Source: Actimicrobium sp047621345 (GTDB taxonomy: Bacteria; Pseudomonadota; Gammaproteobacteria; Burkholderiales; Burkholderiaceae_D). Taken from it: DNA of 64,000 nt. The notes under the pieces are model-generated. The model saw only the letters and a list, made by a program, of their open reading frames with translations. It searched no databases and was not told the DNA's origin. The position numbers were made by a program, and so were the translations under genes. Location: contig JBLHLW010000006.1 in NCBI GenBank assembly GCA_047621345.1, forward strand, positions 1 to 64,000, read 5' to 3'. The first letter of the stretch is position 1. Every line of letters starts with the position of its first letter. Below are positions 54,471 through 62,743 of this stretch, in pieces.

Positions 54471-55540
54471 GATCCCTCGTCGGCCCGGAACACCACAACG
54501 TGATCAACACCGAGCCGAATACCGATACGCTCACCGATCGCATGATTGTGGTGACTAGGAACCATTGACAGCACGTGCATGCCGCTGACGAGCTTCAATG
54601 TGTAGAGGAATTCTGCCCCGCGAAAAGCCTTCGCCAGCACTTCTGCCTGGAGCGGACTGGCATCGTCATGCACAACATCGTCCGGGCGCAGCAGGACAGT
54701 CACGCGTTTACCGACTTTACGCGCAATCGCATCCGCATCGCCGCCAGCGAGCATGTTGCTCGACAGGATGCCTAATTCGATCTGGATGCGGCTAGCGCTG
54801 ATGACTTCGCCCGGCAAGAACACGCCCTGCCCGACAAAATCAGCGACGAAGCGGTTTGCCGGTTGGTGGTAAAGGTTGTATGGCGTATCCCATTGCTGGA
54901 TGCGACCCTCGTGCATGACCCCGATTTCGTCAGCAATGGTGAAGGCCTCATGCTGATCATGCGTGACCAGGATCGCAGTGATGCCTTCGGCAGCGAGGAT
55001 ACTACGCACCTCCAATGCCAAGCGCTCACGCAATTCAACATCCAGATTCGAAAACGGTTCGTCAAGCAACAGCAGCCGTGGACGAGGTGCCAACGCGCGG
55101 GCCAGAGCGACCCGTTGTTGCTGGCCGCCCGACAATTCATGCGGAAATTTCTTACCCTGGCCGGCCAGACCAACGGTCTCTAGCAGCTCCTGCACCCGCG
55201 CCTGCTGCGTTGCCATGGAACTACCGCGCAAGCCGAAGGCGATGTTCGCGGCCACGTCCAGATGCGGAAACAGCGCGTAGTCCTGAAACACCATGCCGAT
55301 GCGACGACGCTCGGCCTCCACATGCATGGCCGGACTGCTGAGAACGTCACCAGCCACCCGGATCGTGCCACTGCTGACTGTTTCAAATCCGGCGATACAG
55401 CGCAATACCGTGGTCTTGCCGCAACCGGAGGGACCCAGCAGGCAGCCGATCGCACCGGCGGGTAGCCGCAATGACAATTGTTCGACCACTTTTTGCGCGC
55501 CATAGGCGTAACTCACGTCCTGCAATTCCAATAAAGCCAT
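54467..55540 (-). CDS. fbpC: Fe(III) ABC transporter ATP-binding protein (FbpC-like)
   Basis: Encodes 357 residues: an ABC ATPase domain with Walker A LLGPSGCGKTTVL near 37, signature LSGGQQQRVALARA near 137 and Walker B LLLLDEPFSNLD, then a C-terminal TOBE domain (about 280-357) with VLLRPDDVVHDD. It fits the FbpC/PotA/CysA-like importer ATPases; assignment to iron rests on the adjacent fbpB- and fbpA-like genes. It is divergent from fbpB with 68 bases between. Its stop codon overlaps the ligase stop. Confidence 0.9.
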   Translation of the reverse strand: MALLELQDVSYAYGAQKVVEQLSLRLPAGAIGCLLGPSGCGKTTVLRCIAGFETVSSGTIRVAGDVLSSPAMHVEAERRRIGMVFQDYALFPHLDVAANIAFGLRGSSMATQQARVQELLETVGLAGQGKKFPHELSGGQQQRVALARALAPRPRLLLLDEPFSNLDVELRERLALEVRSILAAEGITAILVTHDQHEAFTIADEIGVMHEGRIQQWDTPYNLYHQPANRFVADFVGQGVFLPGEVISASRIQIELGILSSNMLAGGDADAIARKVGKRVTVLLRPDDVVHDDASPLQAEVLAKAFRGAEFLYTLKLVSGMHVLSMVPSHHNHAIGERIGIRLGVDHVVVFRADEGS

Positions 55541-55608
55541 TGCGCCGCCCGATTAATAGAGAGGGTCAATTATAATTCGCCTTTTGATAAAGGCTTATTT
55601 TGCAGACC
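55541..55608. promoter_or_regulatory. shared fbpC/fbpB divergent promoter with palindromic -10
   Basis: AATTATAATT (55568-55577) is a perfect palindrome, so it gives TATAAT on plus (55571-55576) and on minus (55574-55569) at the same place. Both genes may be driven by one back-to-back promoter. The AT-rich sequence downstream (TTTTGATAAAGGCTTATTTT) could host a Fur-type site, but it does not match the Fur consensus clearly. Confidence 0.5.
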
Positions 55609-57276
55609 ATGACGACAACCATTGCGCGCACAGCGCCGCGTCGAAACTGGTCACTGCTGGGCATACTGGCCATTCTTATCGCCGCACTGGTAGCGTTGCC
55701 AATCTTGAGCGTCGTCGCCAATCTGTTTGCTGCCGGTGATGGGTCCGATACCTGGGATCACTTAGCCTCGACTGTTTTGCCGACCTATATTGCCAATACA
55801 TTAATCTTATGCATCGGCGTGTCGATTGGCGTCATTTTGATCGGGGTTTCGACCGCCTGGCTGGTCAGTGTCCATACCTTTCCAGGGCGACGCATCTTCG
55901 AATGGGCGCTAGTCCTGCCGATGGCCGTACCCGCTTACGTGATGGCCTACACCTATACCGACTTCCTGCAAGTCGTCGGGCCAGTACAAACCTGGTTGCG
56001 CGATGGCCTCGGCTGGGAAATAGGCCAGTACTGGTTTCCTGATGTGCGCACACTAGGCGGGGCGGTCGCCGTATTTATTTTTGTGCTGTATCCGTACGTC
56101 TACCTGCTGGCACGCGCTGCCTTTCTGGAACGCGCCAGTGGCATGCTCGAAGTCGGCCGTTCGCTGGGACTGGGAGCGTGGCAAAGTTTTTTCCGAATTT
56201 CACTGCCGCTGGCGCGCCCTGCTATTGCCGCCGGCACCTCGTTGGCCCTGATGGAAACGCTAGCTGACTATGGCGCAGTATCGTATTTCGGCGTTACCAC
56301 CTTCACCACGGGCATTTACCGGGCGTGGTTTTCACTGGGAGATCATGTCGCCGCAGCACAACTGGCAACCGGGCTGTTGTGCTTCGTTGCACTGATCCTT
56401 TTTCTGGAGCGTTTTTCCCGCGGTCGTGCGCGCTTCAACAATACCACCGGACGCAATCGTCCGCATACCGGCAACCGTCTGCGTGGCTGGAAAGGTCCTG
56501 GCGCAGCGCTGTATTGCCTCATTCCACTGACACTCGGCTTTCTGCTGCCGGCTGGCTTGCTGTTGCGCATGGCGCTCAGTGGTGGCGACGCGCAGTTTGG
56601 TGCACGCTTCCTGATACTGGCACGTAACAGCTTCATACTCGCCGCAGTCACTGCGCTGGTGGCGGTGCTGATCGCGGTATTGCTCGCGTACAGCGCACGC
56701 TTGTCGCGACGCGTCTGGCCGCGACTGCTGAACCGGATCGTCGGTCTGGGCTATGCGTTCCCGGGATCGGTCATTGCCGTCGGCGTACTCATCCCGGTGA
56801 CACGACTCGACGCATGGCTGGCTGCCAGCATCCTTTCATGGACGGGCCACAATCCGGGATTGCTGCTGACCGGCGGCATTGCGGCACTGGTTTATGCCTA
56901 CCTCGTGCGCTTTCTGACGGTCTCGCTGCAAACCGTCGAAACCAGCCTGAGCAAGATCACCCCGTCGATGGATGATGCTGCCCGTTCGCTCGGCTATGGC
57001 CAGACTGGTACGCTGTGGCACATTCATCTGCCGCTGCTGCGGGGATCGCTACTCACTGCCGGCTTGCTGGTATTCGTCGATGTGATGAAGGAGTTGCCAG
57101 CCACGCTGGTGATGCGCCCATTCAACTTTGATACGCTCGCCACACAGGCATTCACGCTAGCTTCGGATGAAAGGTTGGGCGAAGCCTCGACCGCGTCACT
57201 GGCCATCGTTGCCGTCGGCGTCTTGCCGCTGATTCTGGTGTCATGGCAAATTACACGCAGCAAAAAAAGCGGATAA
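55609..57276 (+). CDS. fbpB: Fe(III) ABC transporter permease (FbpB-like, two-domain)
   Basis: Encodes 555 residues with about twelve transmembrane helices in two BPD_transp_1 modules. EAA-type loops are seen in LEVGRSLGLGAWQSFFRISLP near 185 and MDDAARSLGYGQTGTLWHIH near 460, and ADYGAVSYFGVTTFTTGIYR is typical of FbpB/SfuB. It forms the inner-membrane channel for periplasmic Fe(III). The ATG at 55609 is chosen. It is oriented opposite to both fbpC and fbpA, which is unusual for this importer. Confidence 0.93.
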   Translation: MTTTIARTAPRRNWSLLGILAILIAALVALPILSVVANLFAAGDGSDTWDHLASTVLPTYIANTLILCIGVSIGVILIGVSTAWLVSVHTFPGRRIFEWALVLPMAVPAYVMAYTYTDFLQVVGPVQTWLRDGLGWEIGQYWFPDVRTLGGAVAVFIFVLYPYVYLLARAAFLERASGMLEVGRSLGLGAWQSFFRISLPLARPAIAAGTSLALMETLADYGAVSYFGVTTFTTGIYRAWFSLGDHVAAAQLATGLLCFVALILFLERFSRGRARFNNTTGRNRPHTGNRLRGWKGPGAALYCLIPLTLGFLLPAGLLLRMALSGGDAQFGARFLILARNSFILAAVTALVAVLIAVLLAYSARLSRRVWPRLLNRIVGLGYAFPGSVIAVGVLIPVTRLDAWLAASILSWTGHNPGLLLTGGIAALVYAYLVRFLTVSLQTVETSLSKITPSMDDAARSLGYGQTGTLWHIHLPLLRGSLLTAGLLVFVDVMKELPATLVMRPFNFDTLATQAFTLASDERLGEASTASLAIVAVGVLPLILVSWQITRSKKSG

Positions 57277-57304
57277 AAAAAAGGCGCCGCAGCGCCTTTT
57301 TTTT
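57275..57304. terminator. bidirectional rho-independent terminator (fbpB / fbpA)
   Basis: AAGGCGC pairs with GCGCCTT across a short loop, with a run of A on the left and eight T on the right. It terminates fbpB on plus and fbpA on minus. Confidence 0.9.
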
Positions 57305-57315
57305 ACTACCGGCCT

Positions 57316-58332
57316 TTATTTCCAGCCAGCCCGATCATAAATCTTTTGCACTTCGTTCTGGTTTTTCGCCAGCACGCCAACATTGAGCGTCTCGGGCTTG
57401 AACTTGCCCATTTGCTCGAGCGCCGGATTGCTGATCTTTACGCCAGTCACTACTGGCCACTCATTGTTGCCATCCGCGAAGTACACTTGCGCCTGGTCCG
57501 ACGCCAGATATTCAAGGAACTTCACAGCCGCTTGCTTGTGCGGCGCATTTTTCAGCATGCCGCCACCAGAAATATTAACGTGCGTACCGGTCGTTGCCTG
57601 ATTCGGCCAGACGATCCCGACCGACGCCATCACCTTGCGATCTTCCGGCTTGTCCGAACGCATCAACCGCGCGATGTAATACGAATTGGCCAGTGCTACG
57701 CCGCATTCACCAGCAGCGACCGCCCTGATCTGATCGGTGTCGCCACCCTTGGGCGAACGGGCAAAATTATTCACCATGCCCGTGGCCCAGGCGGTCGCTT
57801 TTTCTTCGCCCTGGTGTGCCAGGAACGAGGCGCCTAGCGACAGGTTGTAAGGATGCGATCCCGAACGGACACAGACCTTGCCCTTGAGCCGCGGATTAGC
57901 GAGGTCTTCGTAGGTCTGGATGTCGGCAGAATTCATCGTCGCCTTGTTGTAGACGATGACGCGGGCGCGAGTAGAAAACGCATACCAGTCATCCGTACGA
58001 AGGTTAGCCGGAATACGTTCGGCCAACAATTTCGAGCCAGTCGAGCCAAACAGGTTGAGCTCATCTGCCTTGGCCAGTCGCGCCGCGTCAACGGTAATGA
58101 AGACATCAGCCGGGCTATTGATACCTTCGTTCTTGATTCGCTCCAGTAATTCATTTTCACCCGCTTCAATACGGTTGACCTTGATACCGGTTTGCTTCGT
58201 GAAATTTCCGTACAACGCCTCATCGGTCTGATAATGCCGTGCCGAATAAATGTTGACGACATTTTCCTGCGCGACTGCAGGGATCGCAGCCAGAATGAAC
58301 AATGATGTTACAGCTGCGCTAATTGGATTCAT
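57316..58332 (-). CDS. fbpA: periplasmic Fe(III)-binding protein (FbpA-like)
   Basis: Encodes 338 residues. A signal peptide ends in IPAVAQ (about residue 21). The mature part starts NVVNIYSARHYQTDEALY as in FbpA/FutA, and the iron-ligand tyrosine pair appears in ANSYYIARL near 220. WPNQATTGTHVNISGGGM is also typical. It captures Fe(III) for the FbpB-FbpC importer. It is convergent with fbpB, sharing a terminator, and so is transcribed separately from it. Confidence 0.94.
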   Translation of the reverse strand: MNPISAAVTSLFILAAIPAVAQENVVNIYSARHYQTDEALYGNFTKQTGIKVNRIEAGENELLERIKNEGINSPADVFITVDAARLAKADELNLFGSTGSKLLAERIPANLRTDDWYAFSTRARVIVYNKATMNSADIQTYEDLANPRLKGKVCVRSGSHPYNLSLGASFLAHQGEEKATAWATGMVNNFARSPKGGDTDQIRAVAAGECGVALANSYYIARLMRSDKPEDRKVMASVGIVWPNQATTGTHVNISGGGMLKNAPHKQAAVKFLEYLASDQAQVYFADGNNEWPVVTGVKISNPALEQMGKFKPETLNVGVLAKNQNEVQKIYDRAGWK

Positions 58333-58461
58333 GGAGTCCGCCAGTTAAAAAGAGATGACTAGCGTAACAAAGATAGCCTGCGAATGCAAACCACTCGCAT
58401 CCACAGTGAATTGTTAGTACGGCAATCCTCGAACTCCGGCAGTGAGCACTGCTCGCTCGCT

Positions 58462-58467
58462 TATAAT
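58462..58467 (+). promoter_or_regulatory. probable -10 box for the short phnA-like gene
   Basis: TATAAT at 58462-58467 lies 30 bases before the GTG start at 58498. No strong -35 was identified. Confidence 0.45.
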
Positions 58468-58497
58468 GCGGCGCTTGAACCAAACAAGGATTTACTC

Positions 58498-58710
58498 GTG
58501 GACGTAAAAGATAGCAACGGCAACCTGTTGGCAGACGGTGATTCGGTCAGTCTCATCAAGGACCTCAAAGTCAAGGGCACTTCGGTCACCCTCAAGCGCG
58601 GCACCATTGCCAAAAATATCCGGCTAACTGATGACCCGGAAGAAGTCGAATGCAATGTCGACAAGGTCAAGGGACTGGTCCTGAAAACCTGCTTCCTGAA
58701 AAAAGCCTGA
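58498..58710 (+). CDS. PhnA/YjdM C-terminal domain protein
   Basis: Encodes 70 residues from a GTG at 58498 with AAGGA 7 bases upstream. The sequence VDVKDSNGNLLADGDSVSLI and KDLKVKGTS match the SH3-like C-terminal domain of YjdM/PhnA. The N-terminal zinc-ribbon of the roughly 111-residue E. coli protein is absent. The former link to alkylphosphonate use is doubtful. A longer frame from 58384 adds residues without similarity and starts before the promoter. Confidence 0.8.
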   Translation: MDVKDSNGNLLADGDSVSLIKDLKVKGTSVTLKRGTIAKNIRLTDDPEEVECNVDKVKGLVLKTCFLKKA

Positions 58711-58724
58711 TTGTCACCACTCCC

Positions 58725-59309
58725 GTGGACATCGACACGACTGCAGTCAACAGTTTAAGGCACCGTTTTGGCGAGCACGAGCAAGTCTGGCTGTTTGGCT
58801 ATGGCTCGCTCATCTTCAAGGCGGACTTCCCGTACCTCGAGCGCAAACAAGCAAGTATCAGTGGTCATGTGCGGCGCTTCTGGCAAGGCTCGCATGATCA
58901 TCGCGGCACGCCAGAATTTCCGGGACGCGTCGTGACGCTGGCACCGCAAACCGGCGCAATCTGTTCCGGTATGGCGTATCTGATCCGACCTGACGTATTC
59001 AGCCATCTCGACCACCGTGAAAAAAATGGCTACCTGAGATTCAGCACCACCCTGACCTTTGGCGATGACAGCACCGCGCAAGGACTGGTGTATATTGCCG
59101 ATCCGAACAATGCCGCTTACCTGGGTCCGGCTACCGACGGCGCGATCGCACGCCAGATTGCCGCGGCCACCGGACCGAGTGGACGTAACCGGGATTACCT
59201 GACCGAATTGGCCGATGCACTAGTCGTGCTCGGCACCACTGACCTGCACGTGCAAGCCCTGATGGCTTGCCTGCCCCCTGACTCATCCACCGATACGACC
59301 GATTCCTGA
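58725..59309 (+). CDS. chaC: ChaC-type gamma-glutamylcyclotransferase
   Basis: Encodes 194 residues from a GTG at 58725; an ATG at 58650 with GGAAGAAG upstream would overlap the phnA-like gene and is the alternative. The family signature LFGYGSLIFK near 25 binds the gamma-glutamyl group, and the catalytic Glu lies in HREKNGY near 103. ChaC degrades glutathione to 5-oxoproline and Cys-Gly. Its TGA overlaps the ATG of the next gene (TGATG), suggesting translational coupling. Confidence 0.88.
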   Translation: MDIDTTAVNSLRHRFGEHEQVWLFGYGSLIFKADFPYLERKQASISGHVRRFWQGSHDHRGTPEFPGRVVTLAPQTGAICSGMAYLIRPDVFSHLDHREKNGYLRFSTTLTFGDDSTAQGLVYIADPNNAAYLGPATDGAIARQIAAATGPSGRNRDYLTELADALVVLGTTDLHVQALMACLPPDSSTDTTDS

Positions 59310-59788
59310 TGAATATTCTCTATTTAGATTTCAATGGTGTACTGCACGACAGCATGGTTATGCGCAACCGTAAGCGCGGTCTTTACCTGGCCAAGGCGGA
59401 ACGGAGTTTCTTTGAATGGATGCCCATTCTCGATGAACTGCTCACCCCTTATCCGGAGCTGAAGATCGTGCTATCAACAAGCTGGGTACGCGCAGTCAGT
59501 TTCGACACCGCCAAGTACGATCTGTCGCCAAGCTTGCAGGATCGCGTGATCGGATCGACCTTCCATCATCCCGGCCTGTCACAAACTGCCTTCGACACGA
59601 TGTCGCGCGGCTTGCAGGTTCTGGGCGACGTCGAACGACGCAAACCGGCAAACTGGTTCGCCATCGACGATGATGCCTTCGGCTGGCCTGCCGCGTACCG
59701 CAACAAGCTCGTCGAAACCAAACCAGACCTCGGGTTGAGTGATCCTGCAGCGCAGGATGCCGTGCGATCGATGCTAGCAGCACTGTAA
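59309..59788 (+). CDS. HAD-like phosphatase-fold protein (SAK-type HAD)
   Basis: Encodes 159 residues. It begins NILYLDFNGVLHDS (HAD motif I, Asp near 7, with the second Asp replaced by Asn) and has IVLSTSWVR (motif II Thr/Ser) and FAIDDDAFGW (motif IV acidic). This fits the small HAD domain grouped with Swiss-Army-knife RNA-repair proteins. The substrate is unknown. It starts within the chaC stop codon, and the next gene starts 4 bases after its stop. Confidence 0.75.
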   Translation: MNILYLDFNGVLHDSMVMRNRKRGLYLAKAERSFFEWMPILDELLTPYPELKIVLSTSWVRAVSFDTAKYDLSPSLQDRVIGSTFHHPGLSQTAFDTMSRGLQVLGDVERRKPANWFAIDDDAFGWPAAYRNKLVETKPDLGLSDPAAQDAVRSMLAAL

Positions 59789-59792
59789 ACCA

Positions 59793-60254
59793 ATGAACAG
59801 CTTGCTCTATGGCCTGGCATTCCTTGCCGGTGCAGCAATTTCGATGCAGGCCGCCATCAATGGCCGACTGGCATTAAATATCGGTGGCAATACCGTGATT
59901 GCTGCCTTGATTTCATTTTGTATAGGCACGCTGGTCCTGACCCTTGCGGCGATTTCGCGAGGTGGCATCGGCAATAGTCTCGCCACCCTGCCAAGCCAAC
60001 CGCCGTGGGTATTTGCCGGTGGCGTGCTGGGGGCGGGTTTCCTTTTCACGACCGCCTTCCTTGCTCCCCGCATCGGCCTGACCAGCATGCTGGTGCTGAT
60101 CATCGCGGGACAATTACTGATGTCGATCGCGATCGACAATTTCGGGCTGTTGGGCTCGGCCTTGCGCCCTGTCTCACCGGTGCGACTGACCGGTGTTGTG
60201 GTGGTGCTGGGCGGGGTGCTACTGACCTTGTTCCGTGATCGGATCGGCAAGTAA
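59793..60254 (+). CDS. YdcZ/DUF606-type DMT membrane protein
   Basis: Encodes 153 residues with five predicted transmembrane helices and the family start LLYGLAFLAGAAISMQAAIN with GRLA. PPWVFAGGVLGAGFLFTTAF and GLTSMLVLIIAGQLLMS are typical of DUF606. It is a half-size drug/metabolite-transporter-superfamily protein of unknown substrate. The stop codon lies at the left end of the 158-bp repeat array. Confidence 0.87.
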   Translation: MNSLLYGLAFLAGAAISMQAAINGRLALNIGGNTVIAALISFCIGTLVLTLAAISRGGIGNSLATLPSQPPWVFAGGVLGAGFLFTTAFLAPRIGLTSMLVLIIAGQLLMSIAIDNFGLLGSALRPVSPVRLTGVVVVLGGVLLTLFRDRIGK

Positions 60255-60857
60255 GCAGCGCAACCGAGCCGTTAAATTCGTAGGGTGGGCACAGGATTTA
60301 TGTGCCCACGCGAATGCACCGCAAAAGGAATTGACGGAGTTCTACAGTGCGCACGCGTGGGCACAAAAACCGTGCCCACCCTACCCGCCGTTCGCTACCC
60401 GCATGCAAGTAGCCAGCGCAACCGCGCCGTTAAATTCGTAGGGTGGGCACAGGGTTTATGTGCCCACGCGAATGCACCGCAAAAGGAATTGACGGAGTTC
60501 TACAGTGCGCGCGCGTGGGCACAAAAACCGTGCCCACCCTACCTGCCGTTCGCTACCTGCATGCCAGTAAGCAGCGCAACCGAGCCGTTAAATTCGTAGG
60601 GTGGGCACAGGGTTTATGTGCCCACGCGAATGCACCGCAAAAGGAATTGACGGAGTTCTACAGTGCGCACGCGTGGGCACAAAAACCGTGCCCACCCTAC
60701 CCGCCGTTCGCTACCCGCATGCAAGTAGCTAGCGCAACCGCGCCGTTAAATTCGTAGGGTGGGCACAGGGTTTATGTGCCCACGCGAATGCACCGCAAAA
60801 GGAATTGACGGAGTTCTACAGTGTGCGCGCGTGGGCACAAAACCGTGCCCACCCTAC
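60246..60857. repeat. four-unit 158-bp array of nested palindromic elements
   Basis: Cores begin at 60280, 60438, 60596 and 60754, exactly 158 bases apart. Each core is about 105 bp, bounded by GTAGGGTGGGCAC and GTGCCCACCCTAC, with 53-bp spacers between cores. Each core contains two hairpins: GTGGGCAC/GTGCCCAC at each end, joined by a conserved middle with GGAATTGACGGAGTTCTAC. Units alternate in type: spacers before units 1 and 3 have GTAAGCAGCGCAACCGAG, those before 2 and 4 have AGCGCAACCGCG. The array fills the gap between convergent genes. Confidence 0.95.
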
Positions 60858-60862
60858 GATCG

Positions 60863-62053
60863 TCAAGCGGCAACGCCGACCGGCGCGCCTTCCTCGTCAA
60901 AACCTTGCGCAACCGCAATCGTCACGATACCGATCATGCCCAATGCATCGCGCATGTCTGCCAGTTCGCTGGCGAGATCGGCGGTCTGCAATAAGGGCTT
61001 TTCCGACGATGCCACGAGTGCCGCATCACTGTTGGCGTACAAATTCACACGGAGTACTTTTTCATCACCCACTTCAGTCGGGCCAACCACGGCTCGGGTC
61101 GCTGCGACATCGACGCCCTGCTCGCTCAATGCATGGTTCAAGTCCGACATCATCTGCAACATGAAATACTCGGCAATCCCGCGCTCTTTGCCACCATGAA
61201 ACAGATCCTGATAAAGGAAATGCACCTCGACCTCCCGCTCGACCGGACCGAAACAGCGTCGTACCAGCGGCGTGACTTGCTCGGTCCATTGCTGGAATCG
61301 GCTCTCGCGTGCGGCGTACCAGGCATCCGCGTCGGCTTCGCCAGCAGGCGCCTGATAAAACTTGTCGTCGACCGACTTCATTGAAAAGCCGAGCAGAAAA
61401 CGCAGCTCGACAGCCAAATCATCCGCTGCGAAAGGCTCGTCGATCGGTTCGGCAAAACTACGTGAAATCGCTGTTGCCGTAGCGGCGCGCATATCGTGCA
61501 TCGACGCATGCGCGTCGCGGACCATTTCATGCAGATGGCTAAATGTGATGCTGTCGATTTCATCCAATTGGTAGGCATGATTGACCAGCACGACGGTCGC
61601 ATCAGGACTTTCCAGTCCGGCTTCCTGCAGACTGCGGGTCAACATTTCGTAAGCTTCCTGATCCTGAAAACACTGCGCACCTTTCAAACCACCCGTAGTG
61701 TGCAAAAACAGCGGTATCACGAAGGCATTGACTTCCGTGGCAGCGCCGCTCTCGCGTCCGATGACCACGACTTCGGCGACTTGCTCCATCGCCTCTTTGA
61801 GCAGCAGATACGCGCGGACCGCATCATGACGCGTCCATTCCAGCGCTTCGTAGAGAATGTCGTCTTTTTTCTGATGCAGACATTTCTTGATGATCTTGTA
61901 AAAATCTGACTCGTTCTGCACCGTCGTGGCATTCTTCGCCGGGCTGCCCGCCAGATAGGCGGACAACGCACAGAGTTGCCGCGTTAGCGCTTCGTCTTTT
62001 TGCTCCGGCGACTCGGCCGATTTGCGGGGGGCAGGCTTCTTGTTTTTTGGCAT
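60863..62053 (-). CDS. conserved hypothetical protein (possibly DUF2863)
   Basis: Encodes 396 residues. The N-terminus is basic (PKNKKPAPRKS), followed by a largely helical and mixed fold without membrane segments. Segments such as DFYKIIKKCLHQKKDDILYE and VIPLFLHTTGGLKG are notable. I think it belongs to the Burkholderiales DUF2863 group, but this is from memory of length and context only. The final residues end 6 bases from the repeat array. It is divergent from the DTW-domain gene. Confidence 0.6.
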   Translation of the reverse strand: MPKNKKPAPRKSAESPEQKDEALTRQLCALSAYLAGSPAKNATTVQNESDFYKIIKKCLHQKKDDILYEALEWTRHDAVRAYLLLKEAMEQVAEVVVIGRESGAATEVNAFVIPLFLHTTGGLKGAQCFQDQEAYEMLTRSLQEAGLESPDATVVLVNHAYQLDEIDSITFSHLHEMVRDAHASMHDMRAATATAISRSFAEPIDEPFAADDLAVELRFLLGFSMKSVDDKFYQAPAGEADADAWYAARESRFQQWTEQVTPLVRRCFGPVEREVEVHFLYQDLFHGGKERGIAEYFMLQMMSDLNHALSEQGVDVAATRAVVGPTEVGDEKVLRVNLYANSDAALVASSEKPLLQTADLASELADMRDALGMIGIVTIAVAQGFDEEGAPVGVAA

Positions 62054-62083
62054 GGTGTTCTTCAGGGTAAGGTCAGCAAATTA

Positions 62084-62686
62084 ATGGAATCGGTACTTCA
62101 TTCGCGGCGCGCGCAGTGTGTGCGCTGCCTGCGTCCGCAAACAACCTGCATCTGCGCTTGGATCTCGCCCGTGACCGCATCGACGGAGGTCGTCATCTTG
62201 CAGCATCCGCTGGAAACCGACAACGCCAAAGGCAGCGCACGGCTACTCCACATGAGCCTGCCCGGTAGCTGCCTGTTGCGCGGCGAAACCTTCACCGACG
62301 CACAATGGCAAACGCTGTTGACGGGTCGCCACACAGTCCTGCTTTATCCCGATCAGCCCGGCAGTACCGCATCGCCGTCGCTGGCGGGAACGGAGTTGTC
62401 GCAATTGCGCGTGATTGTACTGGATGGCACCTGGCGCAAGAGCCGAAAAATGCTGCATCTCGATCCCCGTCTGCAACAATTGCCGCGACTGGCCTTACAC
62501 GATGCACCGGCCTCGCAATACCACATTCGCAAAGCCCAGCGCGCCGACCAGCTATCGACACTGGAAGCGACTTGCCACGCATTGCTGCAACTGGGTGAAC
62601 CAGCGAACGAGCTGCAATGCTTGCTACAGGCTTTCGATGGCTTCGTGGCACAACAGGCCAGCTACAAAATTGACCATCACAAATAA
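62084..62686 (+). CDS. tapT: DTW-domain tRNA aminocarboxypropyltransferase (TapT-like)
   Basis: Encodes 200 residues. The zinc-type Cys cluster CVRCLRPQTTCIC near 14 and the DTW signature VLDGTWRKSRKM near 114 define the family. QHPLETDNAKGSARLLHMSL is also typical. TapT-type enzymes install acp3U in the variable loop of tRNA using the 3-amino-3-carboxypropyl group of SAM. The ATG at 62084 is chosen; the Shine-Dalgarno is weak. The MATE gene follows 57 bases later. Confidence 0.87.
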   Translation: MESVLHSRRAQCVRCLRPQTTCICAWISPVTASTEVVILQHPLETDNAKGSARLLHMSLPGSCLLRGETFTDAQWQTLLTGRHTVLLYPDQPGSTASPSLAGTELSQLRVIVLDGTWRKSRKMLHLDPRLQQLPRLALHDAPASQYHIRKAQRADQLSTLEATCHALLQLGEPANELQCLLQAFDGFVAQQASYKIDHHK

Positions 62687-62743
62687 GCACGACGGTATTG
62701 CCAAGAGTAAAATCCGCACTCCAAAATAGGTTTGCCCCACTCG

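Noticed and set aside
60246..60857. CRISPR array
   Set aside because: The repeated unit is 158 bp with near-identical spacers and internal palindromes, and no cas genes are nearby.
60285..61199. Open frames repeating MGTGFMCPRECTAKG within the repeat array
   Set aside because: They arise from the 158-bp repeat itself. The unit length is not a multiple of three, no ribosome binding site is present, and no domain is recognisable.
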